Shown piece by piece: positions 8,848 through 17,454 of a stretch of DNA of 43,784 nt (position 1 is the first letter of the stretch; every line of letters begins with the position of its first letter). The notes under the pieces were generated by a model. It did not search any database, was not told where the DNA came from, and saw only the letters and a program-made list of their open reading frames with translations. The position numbers were made by a program, and so were the translations under genes. The stretch is from Bacteroidetes bacterium HGW-Bacteroidetes-1. Lineage in GTDB: Bacteria; Bacteroidota; Bacteroidia; Bacteroidales; F082. The DNA lies in NCBI GenBank assembly GCA_002842755.1, contig PHDU01000025.1, forward strand, positions 1 through 43,784, read 5' to 3'.

Positions 8848-10251
8848 TCAGTTTGTTTTATTTGCTTTTGACTGATCAGCTTCACGAATAGCCTTATTAA
8901 GTGCTTCAAGTTTATTGTTGACTTCCTGCAGCTCGCTTGCCTCATCAGAAGCATGAACGATGCCGGCGCCTGCCTGAAAGAAAAGCGTGTTGTTTTTGCT
9001 TAAAAATGACCTAATTAAAATGGCCATATTTACTTCTCCTGTAAGGCTGACAAAACCGACTGCTCCTCCGTAAAAACCTCGGCTTTGTGGCTCGTAACTA
9101 TCAATGAGCTGCATTGCGCGATGTTTGGGAGCACCAGAAAGCGTTCCAGCCGGAAAGGTTGCTGCGATCACCTGCATAGTGCTATCCTGAGCTTTTAGAA
9201 TCCCACTGACTTTTGAGACCAGATGAATCACATGGCTGAAATATTGTACCTCTTTGTATGTTTCAACTGTTACAGTATGGCAGCTTCGGCTGAGATCGTT
9301 TCGGGCCAAGTCAACAAGCATGGCATGTTCAGCATTCTCTTTTGGATCTAAAGATAACTTTTCAGCAAGATCTTTGTCAGCCTCATCATTTCCTGTGCGC
9401 CGATAGGTACCTGCAATAGGATTAAGTGTTGCTTTTCCTGCTTTTATTTTGAGCTGACTTTCGGGTGATGAACCAAAAATTCTAAAATTGCCGTAATCGA
9501 AATAGTAAAGATACGGCGATGGATTAATTCTGCGAAGGGCACGATAAACATTCAGGTCGTCACCTTTAAATGAAATGGAATATCTTCGTGATAGTACCAT
9601 TTGAAACACATCGCCCCGCTGGCAATGCATTTTTGCTTTTCGAACCATTTCTAAAAAAGAATCATCTGAAATGTAGGTTTCTATTTTATTGGTGGTATAA
9701 AACGGAAAATTTTGAACATGTTGGTTTCGAATATGCGCCATCAATTGATCGTAGTTGCTTTCTTCGCCTTCAGGAATATATTCTGTTACAGTCATATTGT
9801 CGTTGAAATGATTCATGTGAATCACGAAGCGGTACAAGCCAAAAACCATGTCAGGATGATCGAAGCTGGCTGAGCTACGCTTATTAAGTTCGATATCCTC
9901 AAAATAACGGATAGCATCGTAGGCAATGTATCCGAAAAGGCCATCTGAATGCATGATGCCTTTTGCCTCAAAATGGTTGATGAAGTTATCAAAGTGATGA
10001 AAGACACTTTCTCTTTTGGCAACTGTACTTGAAATCAGTTCTCCTTTTTCGGTAATTTCAATCATTCCGTTTTGAACTGTGAAACTGCTCAATGGCGTAA
10101 GACAAATAAAGGAAGAACTATTGTTGGCAGAATGAAAATCAGAGCTTTCGAGCAGCAATGCGCCTGGATAAATGTCACGCAGCGAAAGGTACAGTCCAAC
10201 CGGAGTGTAAAGATCACCAGATGTCAAATGTCGTTGAATGTTAAGTTTCAT
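8848..10251 (-). CDS. trpE: anthranilate synthase component I
   Basis: Converts chorismate to anthranilate using ammonia from TrpG, the committed step to tryptophan. From MKLNIQRHLTSGDLY it is 467 residues, normal for TrpE. ALLLESSDFH near the N terminus is the conserved LLES segment that forms the Trp feedback site in characterised enzymes, so end-product inhibition is likely. The catalytic half has NPSPYLYYFD, GSSPESQLKI, NPIAGTYRRTG, HAMLVDLARNDL and AGTLSGAPKHRAMQLID in order. The open frame continues upstream to 10335 but passes through the terminator hairpin; a start at 10251, just after the hairpin, is the only sensible one. Expression is probably controlled by the leader described at 10277-10404. 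Confidence 0.96.
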   Translation of the reverse strand: MKLNIQRHLTSGDLYTPVGLYLSLRDIYPGALLLESSDFHSANNSSSFICLTPLSSFTVQNGMIEITEKGELISSTVAKRESVFHHFDNFINHFEAKGIMHSDGLFGYIAYDAIRYFEDIELNKRSSASFDHPDMVFGLYRFVIHMNHFNDNMTVTEYIPEGEESNYDQLMAHIRNQHVQNFPFYTTNKIETYISDDSFLEMVRKAKMHCQRGDVFQMVLSRRYSISFKGDDLNVYRALRRINPSPYLYYFDYGNFRIFGSSPESQLKIKAGKATLNPIAGTYRRTGNDEADKDLAEKLSLDPKENAEHAMLVDLARNDLSRSCHTVTVETYKEVQYFSHVIHLVSKVSGILKAQDSTMQVIAATFPAGTLSGAPKHRAMQLIDSYEPQSRGFYGGAVGFVSLTGEVNMAILIRSFLSKNNTLFFQAGAGIVHASDEASELQEVNNKLEALNKAIREADQSKANKTN

Positions 10252-10276
10252 TTTTATCAGTGTTTCGATTTTTTTT

Positions 10277-10310
10277 AAAAAAAAAGGCCTGCCGCGAACG
10301 ACAGACCTTT
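10277..10310 (-). terminator. intrinsic terminator/attenuator in the trpE leader
   Basis: Read on the minus strand, AAAGGTCTGTCG (10310-10299), loop TTCG, then CGGCAGGCCTTT (10294-10283) forms a 12-bp stem with only two G-T wobbles. The last three T of the stem run into six more (10282-10277). The hairpin lies between the leader peptide stop (10345) and the trpE ATG (10251), inside what must be the trp transcript, so it should act as a conditional terminator and not as the end of another gene. I could find by eye only a weak competing antiterminator pairing. Confidence 0.88.
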
Positions 10311-10344
10311 GTTTAGTATTTATACAGACAGTCACATCAATTCA

Positions 10345-10404
10345 TCAGCTTTGGAGCTTTGAAAAATGATGCCACCACCAATTATTTAAATTTCTATTTG
10401 CCAT
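10345..10404 (-). CDS. trpL: trp operon leader peptide with three consecutive Trp codons
   Basis: A 19-codon frame reads MANRNLNNWWWHHFSKLQS and ends in tandem stops TGATGA. The Trp codons are 10380-10372. Three successive Trp residues in a tiny ORF, between a promoter and a terminator hairpin in front of trpE, are the signature of ribosome-mediated attenuation: scarce Trp-tRNA stalls the ribosome at WWW and changes the fold of the RNA. Just after the Trp codons GCATCA (10372-10367) can pair with TGATGT (10339-10334), and UUCA and AGCU segments between them can also pair, giving a candidate 1:2 hairpin that a stalled ribosome would open. The two His codons after WWW are curious but may be incidental. 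The peptide is too short for ordinary ORF callers. Confidence 0.85.
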   Translation of the reverse strand: MANRNLNNWWWHHFSKLQS

Positions 10405-10460
10405 TTAATTATGAAGATCGAAATTAACTATTCTTGACTTTGTTACCAGTCTTGTGGCCG

Positions 10461-10490
10461 CAAAAGTATTATTTTTTTTAGATTGGCAAA
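10461..10490 (-). promoter_or_regulatory. trp operon promoter (Bacteroidota type)
   Basis: On the minus strand TTTG (10490-10487), an 18-base spacer, then TACTTTTG (10468-10461) match the -33 TTTG and -7 TAnnTTTG elements of the Bacteroidota housekeeping sigma factor. Transcription would begin a few bases downstream, giving a leader of about 50 bases before the trpL ATG at 10404. Position and fit are both good. Confidence 0.7.
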
Positions 10491-10527
10491 GAAAAAGATT
10501 AATTTTTTTAAAAAAAACCTTAATCTT
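10491..10527 (-). terminator. possible terminator of the histidine kinase operon
   Basis: AAGATTAA (10495-10502) and TTAATCTT (10520-10527) form an inverted repeat whose interior is a T7/A8 run, so a long AT-only stem is possible. On the minus strand it is followed by a T-rich tract. It lies 127 bases past the kinase stop at 10654 and directly before the trp promoter. The absence of G-C pairs makes it weak. Confidence 0.35.
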
Positions 10528-10653
10528 GTTTAAAAAAACTATCTGAATTTGAAATTAATGCTATCTCTATCAAATCGTAAGTAATTGAATGTAAGTTATC
10601 TGTAAATCGGTTGACTTATGAAGTGTTCAAATCAAAGTCTGATTCTAAAATCT

Positions 10654-13101
10654 TTATACTACATACTTTTTTAATAAGGCAATGAGGGGCTCTTTACGCA
10701 ACGGTTTAGAAATATAATCATCACACCCATTTTCAAGGGCTTTTTGTTCATCCCCCGCCATGCCATATGCAGTAACAGCAATGATTGGCAAGTCAGGTCT
10801 TAATAATTTTATTTTTATTGTTGCTTCAAATCCATCCATTACTGGCATTTTCAAGTCCATTAAAACCAACTTGATCAAAGGATTTGCTTGACAAATATTG
10901 ACAGCCTCTAAACCATTTTTTGCCCATAAATGCTCAATTTTGAAATACTTCTCGAGAATCATGGAAAGCACTTTGTAGCTCGAGAAGACGTCTTCAACAA
11001 TAAGTACTTTTTCGGCTGGTGAAAATGAATTTGTAAAAGTAGATACGGGAGGGATTGAATGAGCTTTGACAAGATCATTTTGATTAAAAGTGATCTCAAC
11101 CCGTGTTCCTTCGCCTATTTCTGATCTGATTTCTACCTTAGCATCCATAAGCTTGGAAAGTCCTTTGACAATTGAAAGCCCAAGGCCACTTCCTTCATAA
11201 CCTTTGGTATCTTCAGTGTGGGCTTGTGCAAATGGTTCGAAAACATGATGAAGAATTTGCCTCTCGATACCAGGGCCTTCATCTTTTACAAAAAGCGTTA
11301 CCTGATCATGTTGTTCGAAAAAACCAAGCGTAACAACACCTTTGGTGGAGAATTTTATCGCATTGTTAAGAAGATGAGAAATGATTTTATGAATCAATTC
11401 AGGATCGCAAAACAAAAAAGTGCTTTTGTTTGTTTGAGGAGTTTGAAGGACAAATGCCAAACCTTTCGAATGACAACGATCTTCAAAAATATTCTGTGCT
11501 TTTTCAAGCAGTTGATCAAGCAAAAGATGTTTTCTATTTACATCTACAGTTCCGGAAACTATCATCGAAATATCCATAAAGTCAGTAACAGTATCTATCA
11601 GGCGTGATGTTGACTCATTTAGTATTTCCAGATAATGCTGTTTCTCACTTTCACTTGGGTTGGTATTAACGATGAAATCAGCAAAGTTGATAATCCCATT
11701 CATTGGGGTTCTTATTTCGTGTGAAATATTCTTTAGGAAAGCAGTTTTTAACCGATCACTTTCAGTTGCCCGTTCATTGGCAATTTGCAATTCATTCATA
11801 GTCTGAACAGTCTCCTCGTTCATTGCATTAAGTTCCTCATTATTTAACTGTAGTTCTTCATTTTTTTTCTGCAGCTCTTCTTTTTGTTGCTGCAAAACAA
11901 CCTCATATTTCTTTATTTGTGTTATATCGGTAATTGTACCAATATAGCCTACTGTTATTCCTTCTATAATCTCAGGAACGACTATCCCTTGTACCCACAC
12001 TATACTACCATCTTTATGCAAAAACCTATATTGAGCTTTGTCAGTTTGATTACCTTCAACAGTCTTGTCCCAACGATTTGTCACAATTTCGCGATCATCC
12101 GGATGAATCGCCTGAAGAAATCCCATATTTAAGGCATCCTTCGCAATCATAGATGAAAGATCACACCACTTTGGATTGACATAGGTAGTTGCACCGGTTT
12201 TATCCGTGCGAAAAATACCCACAGGGGAGGATTCAGCAAGAGTTTTAAAAAGTAATTGACTCTCTTTAAGGGAGTCAGTCACTTTAAGCAAGCCCGACGA
12301 AAATTTAGAAAGTAAATAAGCTGCGGTAATACTGACAACAAAAACGACCATCAATATCAGTAGGTTATGTGTATTTGAGAGCCACTCAATAGGTCGGATC
12401 TCTTTCGCAAAGAGAATGAAATCCAGTAATTGAAGTATCTCCATAATGGCAAATACCGACACAAAAGACATTATAAAAATTAAAGTATTGTTTTTGAAAT
12501 GATTATGTACAGGAAGCCGCAAAATATTCCTTACAAAAGGTAGTTTCAGACTAAAATGAGCAATCAGTACCATAAATGAAAGATGGAGCAACTCTTTCAC
12601 GATAATTTTATAAAGTACAACAGAACTGATTAAGGTTTGTGCGGATGGTTCCCAGATAGGAGGGTTTTGTGCAAATGCTAACGGAAATGTCAATCGCACA
12701 ATTATAAAATACAAAGCACTAAATATCAACTGAATAAATGCGGGATGCCAATACCAGAAGGCGGACTTTCTTCGGCGTTCAGCTGCAAAGCCATGAAGTG
12801 AAAAAAAGATTAAGTATGCAGCAGTATTAATAATATTCGCATAACCGTTATCGGGCCAAAGGATAAATGGAAAGAAGGCAAACAAACCCAGAAAAGCCGC
12901 ATAAAAACCATACTTTGGGCCAAATGCCAAAGCAATAGTCAATGGAAAAACGATACTCCATACAAATGATAACCGAAATGCCTCAACCGAAAAACTTATG
13001 GCAAGCCAGACACCTAACAAACCAAGCAAGCCTGAAGCAATAGCACTGAAAAGTTTGAAGGCTGCTGATGGTTCTATATTTTCAAAACGAATTTTTATCA
13101 T
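10654..13101 (-). CDS. membrane hybrid histidine kinase (7-8 TM, PAS, HisKA, HATPase, REC)
   Basis: 815 residues. Residues 15-270 contain about eight hydrophobic segments, resembling MASE1-type integral membrane sensors. A PAS domain follows (285-395; SSPVGIFRTDKTGATTYVNPKW, then WVQGIVVP...GYIGTITDIT), then a glutamine/glutamate-rich coiled coil (400-445). The HisKA box is FLKNISHEIRTPMNG with phospho-acceptor His461. The ATPase domain has the N box HLLNNAIKFS, the G1 box DEGPGIE and the G2 box GSGLGLSIVKGL. The receiver domain (698-812) has the acidic pair ED (703-704), Asp749 in LVLMDLKMPVMDG, and Lys799. The signal must pass to an HPt protein or response regulator not seen here. It lies 68 bases after the CHASE4 kinase and may be the last gene of that operon. 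Confidence 0.92.
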   Translation of the reverse strand: MIKIRFENIEPSAAFKLFSAIASGLLGLLGVWLAISFSVEAFRLSFVWSIVFPLTIALAFGPKYGFYAAFLGLFAFFPFILWPDNGYANIINTAAYLIFFSLHGFAAERRRKSAFWYWHPAFIQLIFSALYFIIVRLTFPLAFAQNPPIWEPSAQTLISSVVLYKIIVKELLHLSFMVLIAHFSLKLPFVRNILRLPVHNHFKNNTLIFIMSFVSVFAIMEILQLLDFILFAKEIRPIEWLSNTHNLLILMVVFVVSITAAYLLSKFSSGLLKVTDSLKESQLLFKTLAESSPVGIFRTDKTGATTYVNPKWCDLSSMIAKDALNMGFLQAIHPDDREIVTNRWDKTVEGNQTDKAQYRFLHKDGSIVWVQGIVVPEIIEGITVGYIGTITDITQIKKYEVVLQQQKEELQKKNEELQLNNEELNAMNEETVQTMNELQIANERATESDRLKTAFLKNISHEIRTPMNGIINFADFIVNTNPSESEKQHYLEILNESTSRLIDTVTDFMDISMIVSGTVDVNRKHLLLDQLLEKAQNIFEDRCHSKGLAFVLQTPQTNKSTFLFCDPELIHKIISHLLNNAIKFSTKGVVTLGFFEQHDQVTLFVKDEGPGIERQILHHVFEPFAQAHTEDTKGYEGSGLGLSIVKGLSKLMDAKVEIRSEIGEGTRVEITFNQNDLVKAHSIPPVSTFTNSFSPAEKVLIVEDVFSSYKVLSMILEKYFKIEHLWAKNGLEAVNICQANPLIKLVLMDLKMPVMDGFEATIKIKLLRPDLPIIAVTAYGMAGDEQKALENGCDDYISKPLRKEPLIALLKKYVV

Positions 13102-13169
13102 AACTTAATGCTCTGTAATGTAGTATAATTCAAAGAAATTATTGAGTAATTTAAATGAAAACGCAAAAA

Positions 13170-15272
13170 TCAACTTTTTGGGACTATTAAAAATTTGTTT
13201 AATGATTCAATCAAAGCATTGGTTTTAAATGGTTTGGTAATGTAATCATCACAGCCAACATCCTGTGCATGTTGTTCATCGCCAGTCATTCCATACGCTG
13301 TAATTGCTACAATAGGTATGTTCTTAAATTCTTTTTTTATAATACTGGTAGCTTCAAAGCCATCCATTACAGGCATTTTGAGATCCATCAGAATTAAATT
13401 TAACCGAGCTGTTACACGACAAACATCGACTGCTTCCAAACCGTTGAATGCACGGATAACTTTTGCATTCATTCTTTTCTCTAAGATAGCTTTTAGCACA
13501 AAGAAGTTAGAATCCTCATCTTCAGCTATTAAAACAATTGGATTATCAATCGTTTTCAAAATTACAATTTTTTGATCTTCTTTCTCCAACACTATTGTTT
13601 TTTCTAACAAAGGGATTGTAAAATAGAAGTTTGAGCCAACTCCTTTTTCAGACTCAAATGAAATTCTTCCTCCCATTAACTGAATTATCTTGAAGCAAAT
13701 AGCCAATCCCAAACCACTTCCTTCATGGCGACGAAGACTACTTGCATCTTCCTGACTAAACACCTTGAAAATTCTGGGTTTTACTTCCTGGTCAATACCA
13801 ACTCCTGTGTCTTCAATAAAGAATGCTATTTCTTCTTCACGTATCTTAAATCTAAAAGTAACTGAGCCTTTTTCAGTAAACATAACAGCATTATCAAGCA
13901 GGTGACTTAATACTTTATCTAGTAAACTCTTGTCAACAGTGAAAAGGATTTCATGATATTCAACTGGAAAATCAATAACCCATTCAAGGTTTTTCTGTTG
14001 ACATTCCTCTTGATATTCTGATATCAAAGGCCTTAGAAAATCGAAAATTTCAATGGGTGTTTCATAAACGGGCATATTATCCGATGACAACAAAGAAATA
14101 TCCATGTATTGTGTTATTGTACGCAGTAATCTTTTTGTGCTCAAATTCAATACACTAATTATTTCACGATGACTTTCCTCTGAGATATCATCAAATGAAA
14201 GCAAGCTTGCAGCACCTATGATACCATTCAAAGGAGTTCGAACTTCATGAGAGATATTGTTTAGAAACTCTGTTTTTATTTTATCACTTGCTTGAGCTAA
14301 ATGCATGGCATGTTCCAGATCCTTTTTTTGTTCCACAAATTGCTCAATCATATTGCCAACATATTCGAATTCTGCACTGCTTTTCTTTAGTTTTGACACC
14401 TTCGTTAGATCTTCATTTTTTACTATTTCGCTTATCAAACGCAGTGGCTTGTTAACCAATCTACTCAATAATAAAACGAACGTAACTAAAATAGCGATGA
14501 TGCTAAATAAGAATAAACCCTGCATTTGAAGGGACATTTTTCGATAAAGTTGAAGAAAATCTAATTCTTTGGTGAAAACTAAAAATCCAACCTCCTCTTT
14601 ATTCCAACTTTCCAATACATGGATGGAATTGATTAAATCCGTAATAGTCTGAATCGTAAAAGTAGGTTTAGTGTTATAAACAGAGACTCGACAACCAGAT
14701 ATTTTTTCCATGGATTTCAGCAACGCTGAATCCAATATTTTAATGATGAAAAAATAGGCCTGAGGTTCGGTCAACCTTCCTGGGTCTTTTGTTGGGTGCA
14801 AAGTAGCACCCTGAATCATTGCGAAACCAAAGGGTGTAGAAACATAGTAATTGATGAAATGATGTGTATTAAGATGGTCAAACACTTCAATGTCAAATTC
14901 TATTGAACCTAATTCATTGTATTGATCTTCAAAAGAAGTATAAACTATATCCTTTTCGATGTTTAACACATAAACCGCCTGAATAGAAAATGATGAAAGA
15001 ATCGAGCCGAGATTATCATCTGCCCATTGTTTATCAGGATTCTTGACAAAGTCAATAAATTCATCCCAATAGGTATAATCATAGATTATCTGAAAAACTT
15101 TAAGTTCCTGATCATCAGCGATGGCATTCGTTATTTGTTTCAATTCACTAACATTATAGTCAATTAACAGGCGCTCACGCTTCAATCCAAACTTTATAGA
15201 AACAATGGATAATAGAATCGCAAGAGCTATAAAGCCTGTCAAAGTGAGAAGTATTTTCTTTTGAATTCTCAT
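13170..15272 (-). CDS. CHASE4-type hybrid histidine kinase with receiver domain
   Basis: 700 residues. TM1 at 8-27, an extracytoplasmic sensor at about 45-190, TM2 near 249-270, then a HAMP-like linker (RLVNKPLRLISEIVKNEDLTKVS). The sensor looks like CHASE4: YDYTYWDEFIDFVKNPDKQW, then AVYVLNIEKDIVYTS and a segment with FGFAMIQGA. The kinase core has FLNNISHEVRTPLNG (His342), LLDNAVMFTEKGS, EDTGVGID and GSGLGLAICFKI. The receiver (about 578-695) has AEDEDSN, Asp630 in LILMDLKMPVMDG, and DDYITKP. The HisKA region TKRLLRTITQYMDISLL is nearly the same as in the 17455-21090 kinase, so the two are paralogues with different sensors. Its ATG lies one base after the stop of the porin-like gene, so coupling is likely. 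Confidence 0.92.
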   Translation of the reverse strand: MRIQKKILLTLTGFIALAILLSIVSIKFGLKRERLLIDYNVSELKQITNAIADDQELKVFQIIYDYTYWDEFIDFVKNPDKQWADDNLGSILSSFSIQAVYVLNIEKDIVYTSFEDQYNELGSIEFDIEVFDHLNTHHFINYYVSTPFGFAMIQGATLHPTKDPGRLTEPQAYFFIIKILDSALLKSMEKISGCRVSVYNTKPTFTIQTITDLINSIHVLESWNKEEVGFLVFTKELDFLQLYRKMSLQMQGLFLFSIIAILVTFVLLLSRLVNKPLRLISEIVKNEDLTKVSKLKKSSAEFEYVGNMIEQFVEQKKDLEHAMHLAQASDKIKTEFLNNISHEVRTPLNGIIGAASLLSFDDISEESHREIISVLNLSTKRLLRTITQYMDISLLSSDNMPVYETPIEIFDFLRPLISEYQEECQQKNLEWVIDFPVEYHEILFTVDKSLLDKVLSHLLDNAVMFTEKGSVTFRFKIREEEIAFFIEDTGVGIDQEVKPRIFKVFSQEDASSLRRHEGSGLGLAICFKIIQLMGGRISFESEKGVGSNFYFTIPLLEKTIVLEKEDQKIVILKTIDNPIVLIAEDEDSNFFVLKAILEKRMNAKVIRAFNGLEAVDVCRVTARLNLILMDLKMPVMDGFEATSIIKKEFKNIPIVAITAYGMTGDEQHAQDVGCDDYITKPFKTNALIESLNKFLIVPKS

Positions 15273-15273
15273 A

Positions 15274-15984
15274 TTAATTTAATCCTAAGGTTGTCACAAT
15301 AAATAATTCATCAATGAATGGTGCATAAATGCAAGAGAACTTTAAAGAAAGTATGATAGTATCATTAATCGTAAGTCTTCTGATAAAGTTGCCGCCCATA
15401 TTATTCAAACCGGATTTGTTTTCATCGTAATATCCTTTTTGAGGGCTTAGGCCTGCAAGAAGTTCGATTTCTGTTTCGCCTGCATTTGTCAACCAGACAG
15501 CCTCAAAATAAGTCGAATTACTTATATCCCCAAAAAAGTTCAATCCGGCCGTGAGTCGGAATGGAAATGAATCTGATCCACTATACTCAATGATAGTTTC
15601 AATAACATGGTTTGTTTCATTTTTGTTGTAGTTAGTATATGACGGAACCATGCTATCATTAAACATAAAATAGTCGTTTAAAGTTAAACTGAAATTTTTA
15701 TAGGTATAACTCAAATATATGTCTATTTCAGAGCAATCTTTTGCCGAAAAACCAGCTAAACTCCATATCCCAAAATTCCATCTTCGAAAAAAAAGTTCGG
15801 CATTTGATTGAATAACAGGCCCTTCCGATAGTTTTAATCCTCTCCAGATATACTTTGAAGCTAAGTCAAGACCAATAAAACCAGTTAATTTTTCATGCTC
15901 AGGAGTTTGCGGCAAACACTTGATCTGACCTGGCACAGTCAGAATCAGAAGCAGAAAAATAATTTTAAAGCGCTTATTCGGCAT
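15274..15984 (-). CDS. TorF/Gcw_chp-type outer-membrane protein, putative porin
   Basis: 236 residues with an N-terminal signal peptide (KRFKIIFLLLILTVPGQIKC). GLDLASKYIWRGLKLSEGPVIQ just after it is the characteristic start of the Gcw_chp family, annotated as TorF-like putative porins, and the rest is alternating beta strands (LFFRRWNFGIWSLAGF, IDIYLSYTYKNFSLTLNDYFMF, FRLTAGLNFFG). I expect a small outer-membrane barrel. What it carries is unknown. It lies between two sensor kinases, 0 and 1 bases from its neighbours, which makes it a candidate channel or accessory for the signal sensed by the operon; that link is inference. Confidence 0.6.
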   Translation of the reverse strand: MPNKRFKIIFLLLILTVPGQIKCLPQTPEHEKLTGFIGLDLASKYIWRGLKLSEGPVIQSNAELFFRRWNFGIWSLAGFSAKDCSEIDIYLSYTYKNFSLTLNDYFMFNDSMVPSYTNYNKNETNHVIETIIEYSGSDSFPFRLTAGLNFFGDISNSTYFEAVWLTNAGETEIELLAGLSPQKGYYDENKSGLNNMGGNFIRRLTINDTIILSLKFSCIYAPFIDELFIVTTLGLN

Positions 15985-17394
15985 CTAATTTACTAAATTT
16001 AATGGTAATGTGAAATAAAAGGTGCTCCCTTTTCTTTCCTCACTCTCAACCCACAAGTGACCTTTATGAAGTGAAACAAAATCTTTGCAAAGTACAAGCC
16101 CAAGTCCTGTACTTAATTCTTTTTCGGTACCTGATCGACCTTTTATTGTTTCGGCTTTAAATAGACTATTCTTTACAATATCAGACATTCCAATTCCTTG
16201 ATCCTTCACTGATATTGTAACCCACTCGTTATCCTCTTTATGTATTGAAATTAACACAGCGCTTTTACGGTGACTAAATTTAATCGCATTCATCAATAGA
16301 TTGCGAATTACGAGCTGAATCATTGTAGGGTCGATGTTTGTAAAATAGTCTTCGTCAAATATTGCATTAATTTCAACTTCTTTCCCGGAAGCAATAGGAT
16401 TTATCTCATTTAACACGCTCTTTATCAAGCCTGTAAGATTAGTTCTCTCCTTAATAGGTGTGATTTTTTGTTGTTGCAATCGTGACCATCCAAGCAGATT
16501 CTCAAGTAAAAAAAAGGTGCTTTGTGCAGTTTTCCGGATGTTTTCTTTTAATACCCTTGTTTCTTTTTCAGAAAGATCAAATTCTTCGCTTACAAGAAGA
16601 TCAGAAGAGCCAATCAACGTATTGAAAGGGCTGCGTAAATCGTGGGCAATGATGGAAAAAAGTTTATCTTTTTGCGCATTGGCTTGTTTAAGATTCGCTG
16701 TCAGGTTCTGCAATTCAGCATTTCTTTCTTCAAGATCATATTGTTGACGCTTTATAATAATCAATTGCCTGTACCTTTTGAGGTATTCAAACCATCGGTT
16801 AAATGCCAAAAAAAGACCAATAATTAAACCAGATAAAGCATTCACATTATTTGAAAGAATTATATTTGAATCTACCTGAAAATAGGGCAAAAGAAAGATG
16901 AAAATCAACCAGGAGAATAAAAAGCAAAAAAGCGCAGTGAGTGGTGGGATAAGAAGTAACAATGAAGCAGCAACGCATGCAATTATAAATGGTGTTATAG
17001 CAGCTGTGACTTGCTGATCAATCAATGATATTCCTGCACCAATAAGTAGAATAAAAATGTAAGCAAAAATAGTAGTTGCAAATGCATATTTATGCAAAAG
17101 AGCTTCATCTCTTTGAAAGACCTTGATCAAAAACAGAAAAGCAGAAAACACAATAACCAAAGATACATGACTGAAAATGATAGCAATTCGCCAGTTAAAT
17201 TCAGTAGCAACAGAAGAGTCAGGTTGAAGTAAAAAGTAAAGTATATGTACAAGACCTAAAACAATTACTACAAAACTTGCGTTTCTGAGATAGCTTAGAT
17301 TTCGAGTATTAGATGCTAATTTAACCTCTTGCCACTCTGTTTTATCAAGCTGTAGTTTTTGAATAAGACCTGTTAACAAGGGTAATTTCTTCAT
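15985..17394 (-). CDS. membrane sensor histidine kinase without receiver domain
   Basis: From MKKLPLLTGL it is 469 residues; a start 17 codons upstream (17445), 9 bases from the preceding stop, is also possible. About six membrane spans occupy the N-terminal 200 residues with almost no loop large enough for an extracellular domain. A short coiled coil leads into HisKA (DKLFSIIAHDLRSPFNTL, phospho-His at 251 from this start) and the ATPase domain (NLLMNAIKFSH, DQGIGMS, STGLGLVLCKDF, GSTFYFTLPL). There is no receiver domain. The core is closest within this window to the kinase at 41845. It is the second gene of the signalling operon, followed without a gap by the porin-like gene. Its cognate regulator is not nearby. 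Confidence 0.9.
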   Translation of the reverse strand: MKKLPLLTGLIQKLQLDKTEWQEVKLASNTRNLSYLRNASFVVIVLGLVHILYFLLQPDSSVATEFNWRIAIIFSHVSLVIVFSAFLFLIKVFQRDEALLHKYAFATTIFAYIFILLIGAGISLIDQQVTAAITPFIIACVAASLLLLIPPLTALFCFLFSWLIFIFLLPYFQVDSNIILSNNVNALSGLIIGLFLAFNRWFEYLKRYRQLIIIKRQQYDLEERNAELQNLTANLKQANAQKDKLFSIIAHDLRSPFNTLIGSSDLLVSEEFDLSEKETRVLKENIRKTAQSTFFLLENLLGWSRLQQQKITPIKERTNLTGLIKSVLNEINPIASGKEVEINAIFDEDYFTNIDPTMIQLVIRNLLMNAIKFSHRKSAVLISIHKEDNEWVTISVKDQGIGMSDIVKNSLFKAETIKGRSGTEKELSTGLGLVLCKDFVSLHKGHLWVESEERKGSTFYFTLPLNLVN

Positions 17395-17454
17395 AATACT
17401 GATTTGCCAACCCGTGAACGTACAAAATTTCTTTGCTACATACAATAATGATTT

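Noticed and set aside
8847-8954. 36-codon N-terminal extension of trpG
   Set aside because: It overlaps the conserved end of trpE in another frame and lacks similarity to amidotransferases; MRILIFDNYDS is the standard start.
10252-10335. Upstream extension of the trpE frame to 10335
   Set aside because: It runs through the terminator hairpin and its residues are unlike TrpE; the family-like sequence starts at 10251.
10495-10527. Strong terminator for the kinase operon
   Set aside because: Kept only as a weak candidate because the stem has almost no G-C pairs and is dominated by a T/A run.
11218-11607. 129-codon plus-strand frame
   Set aside because: Lies wholly inside the HATPase/HisKA part of a clear minus-strand kinase and its translation has no domain-like pattern.
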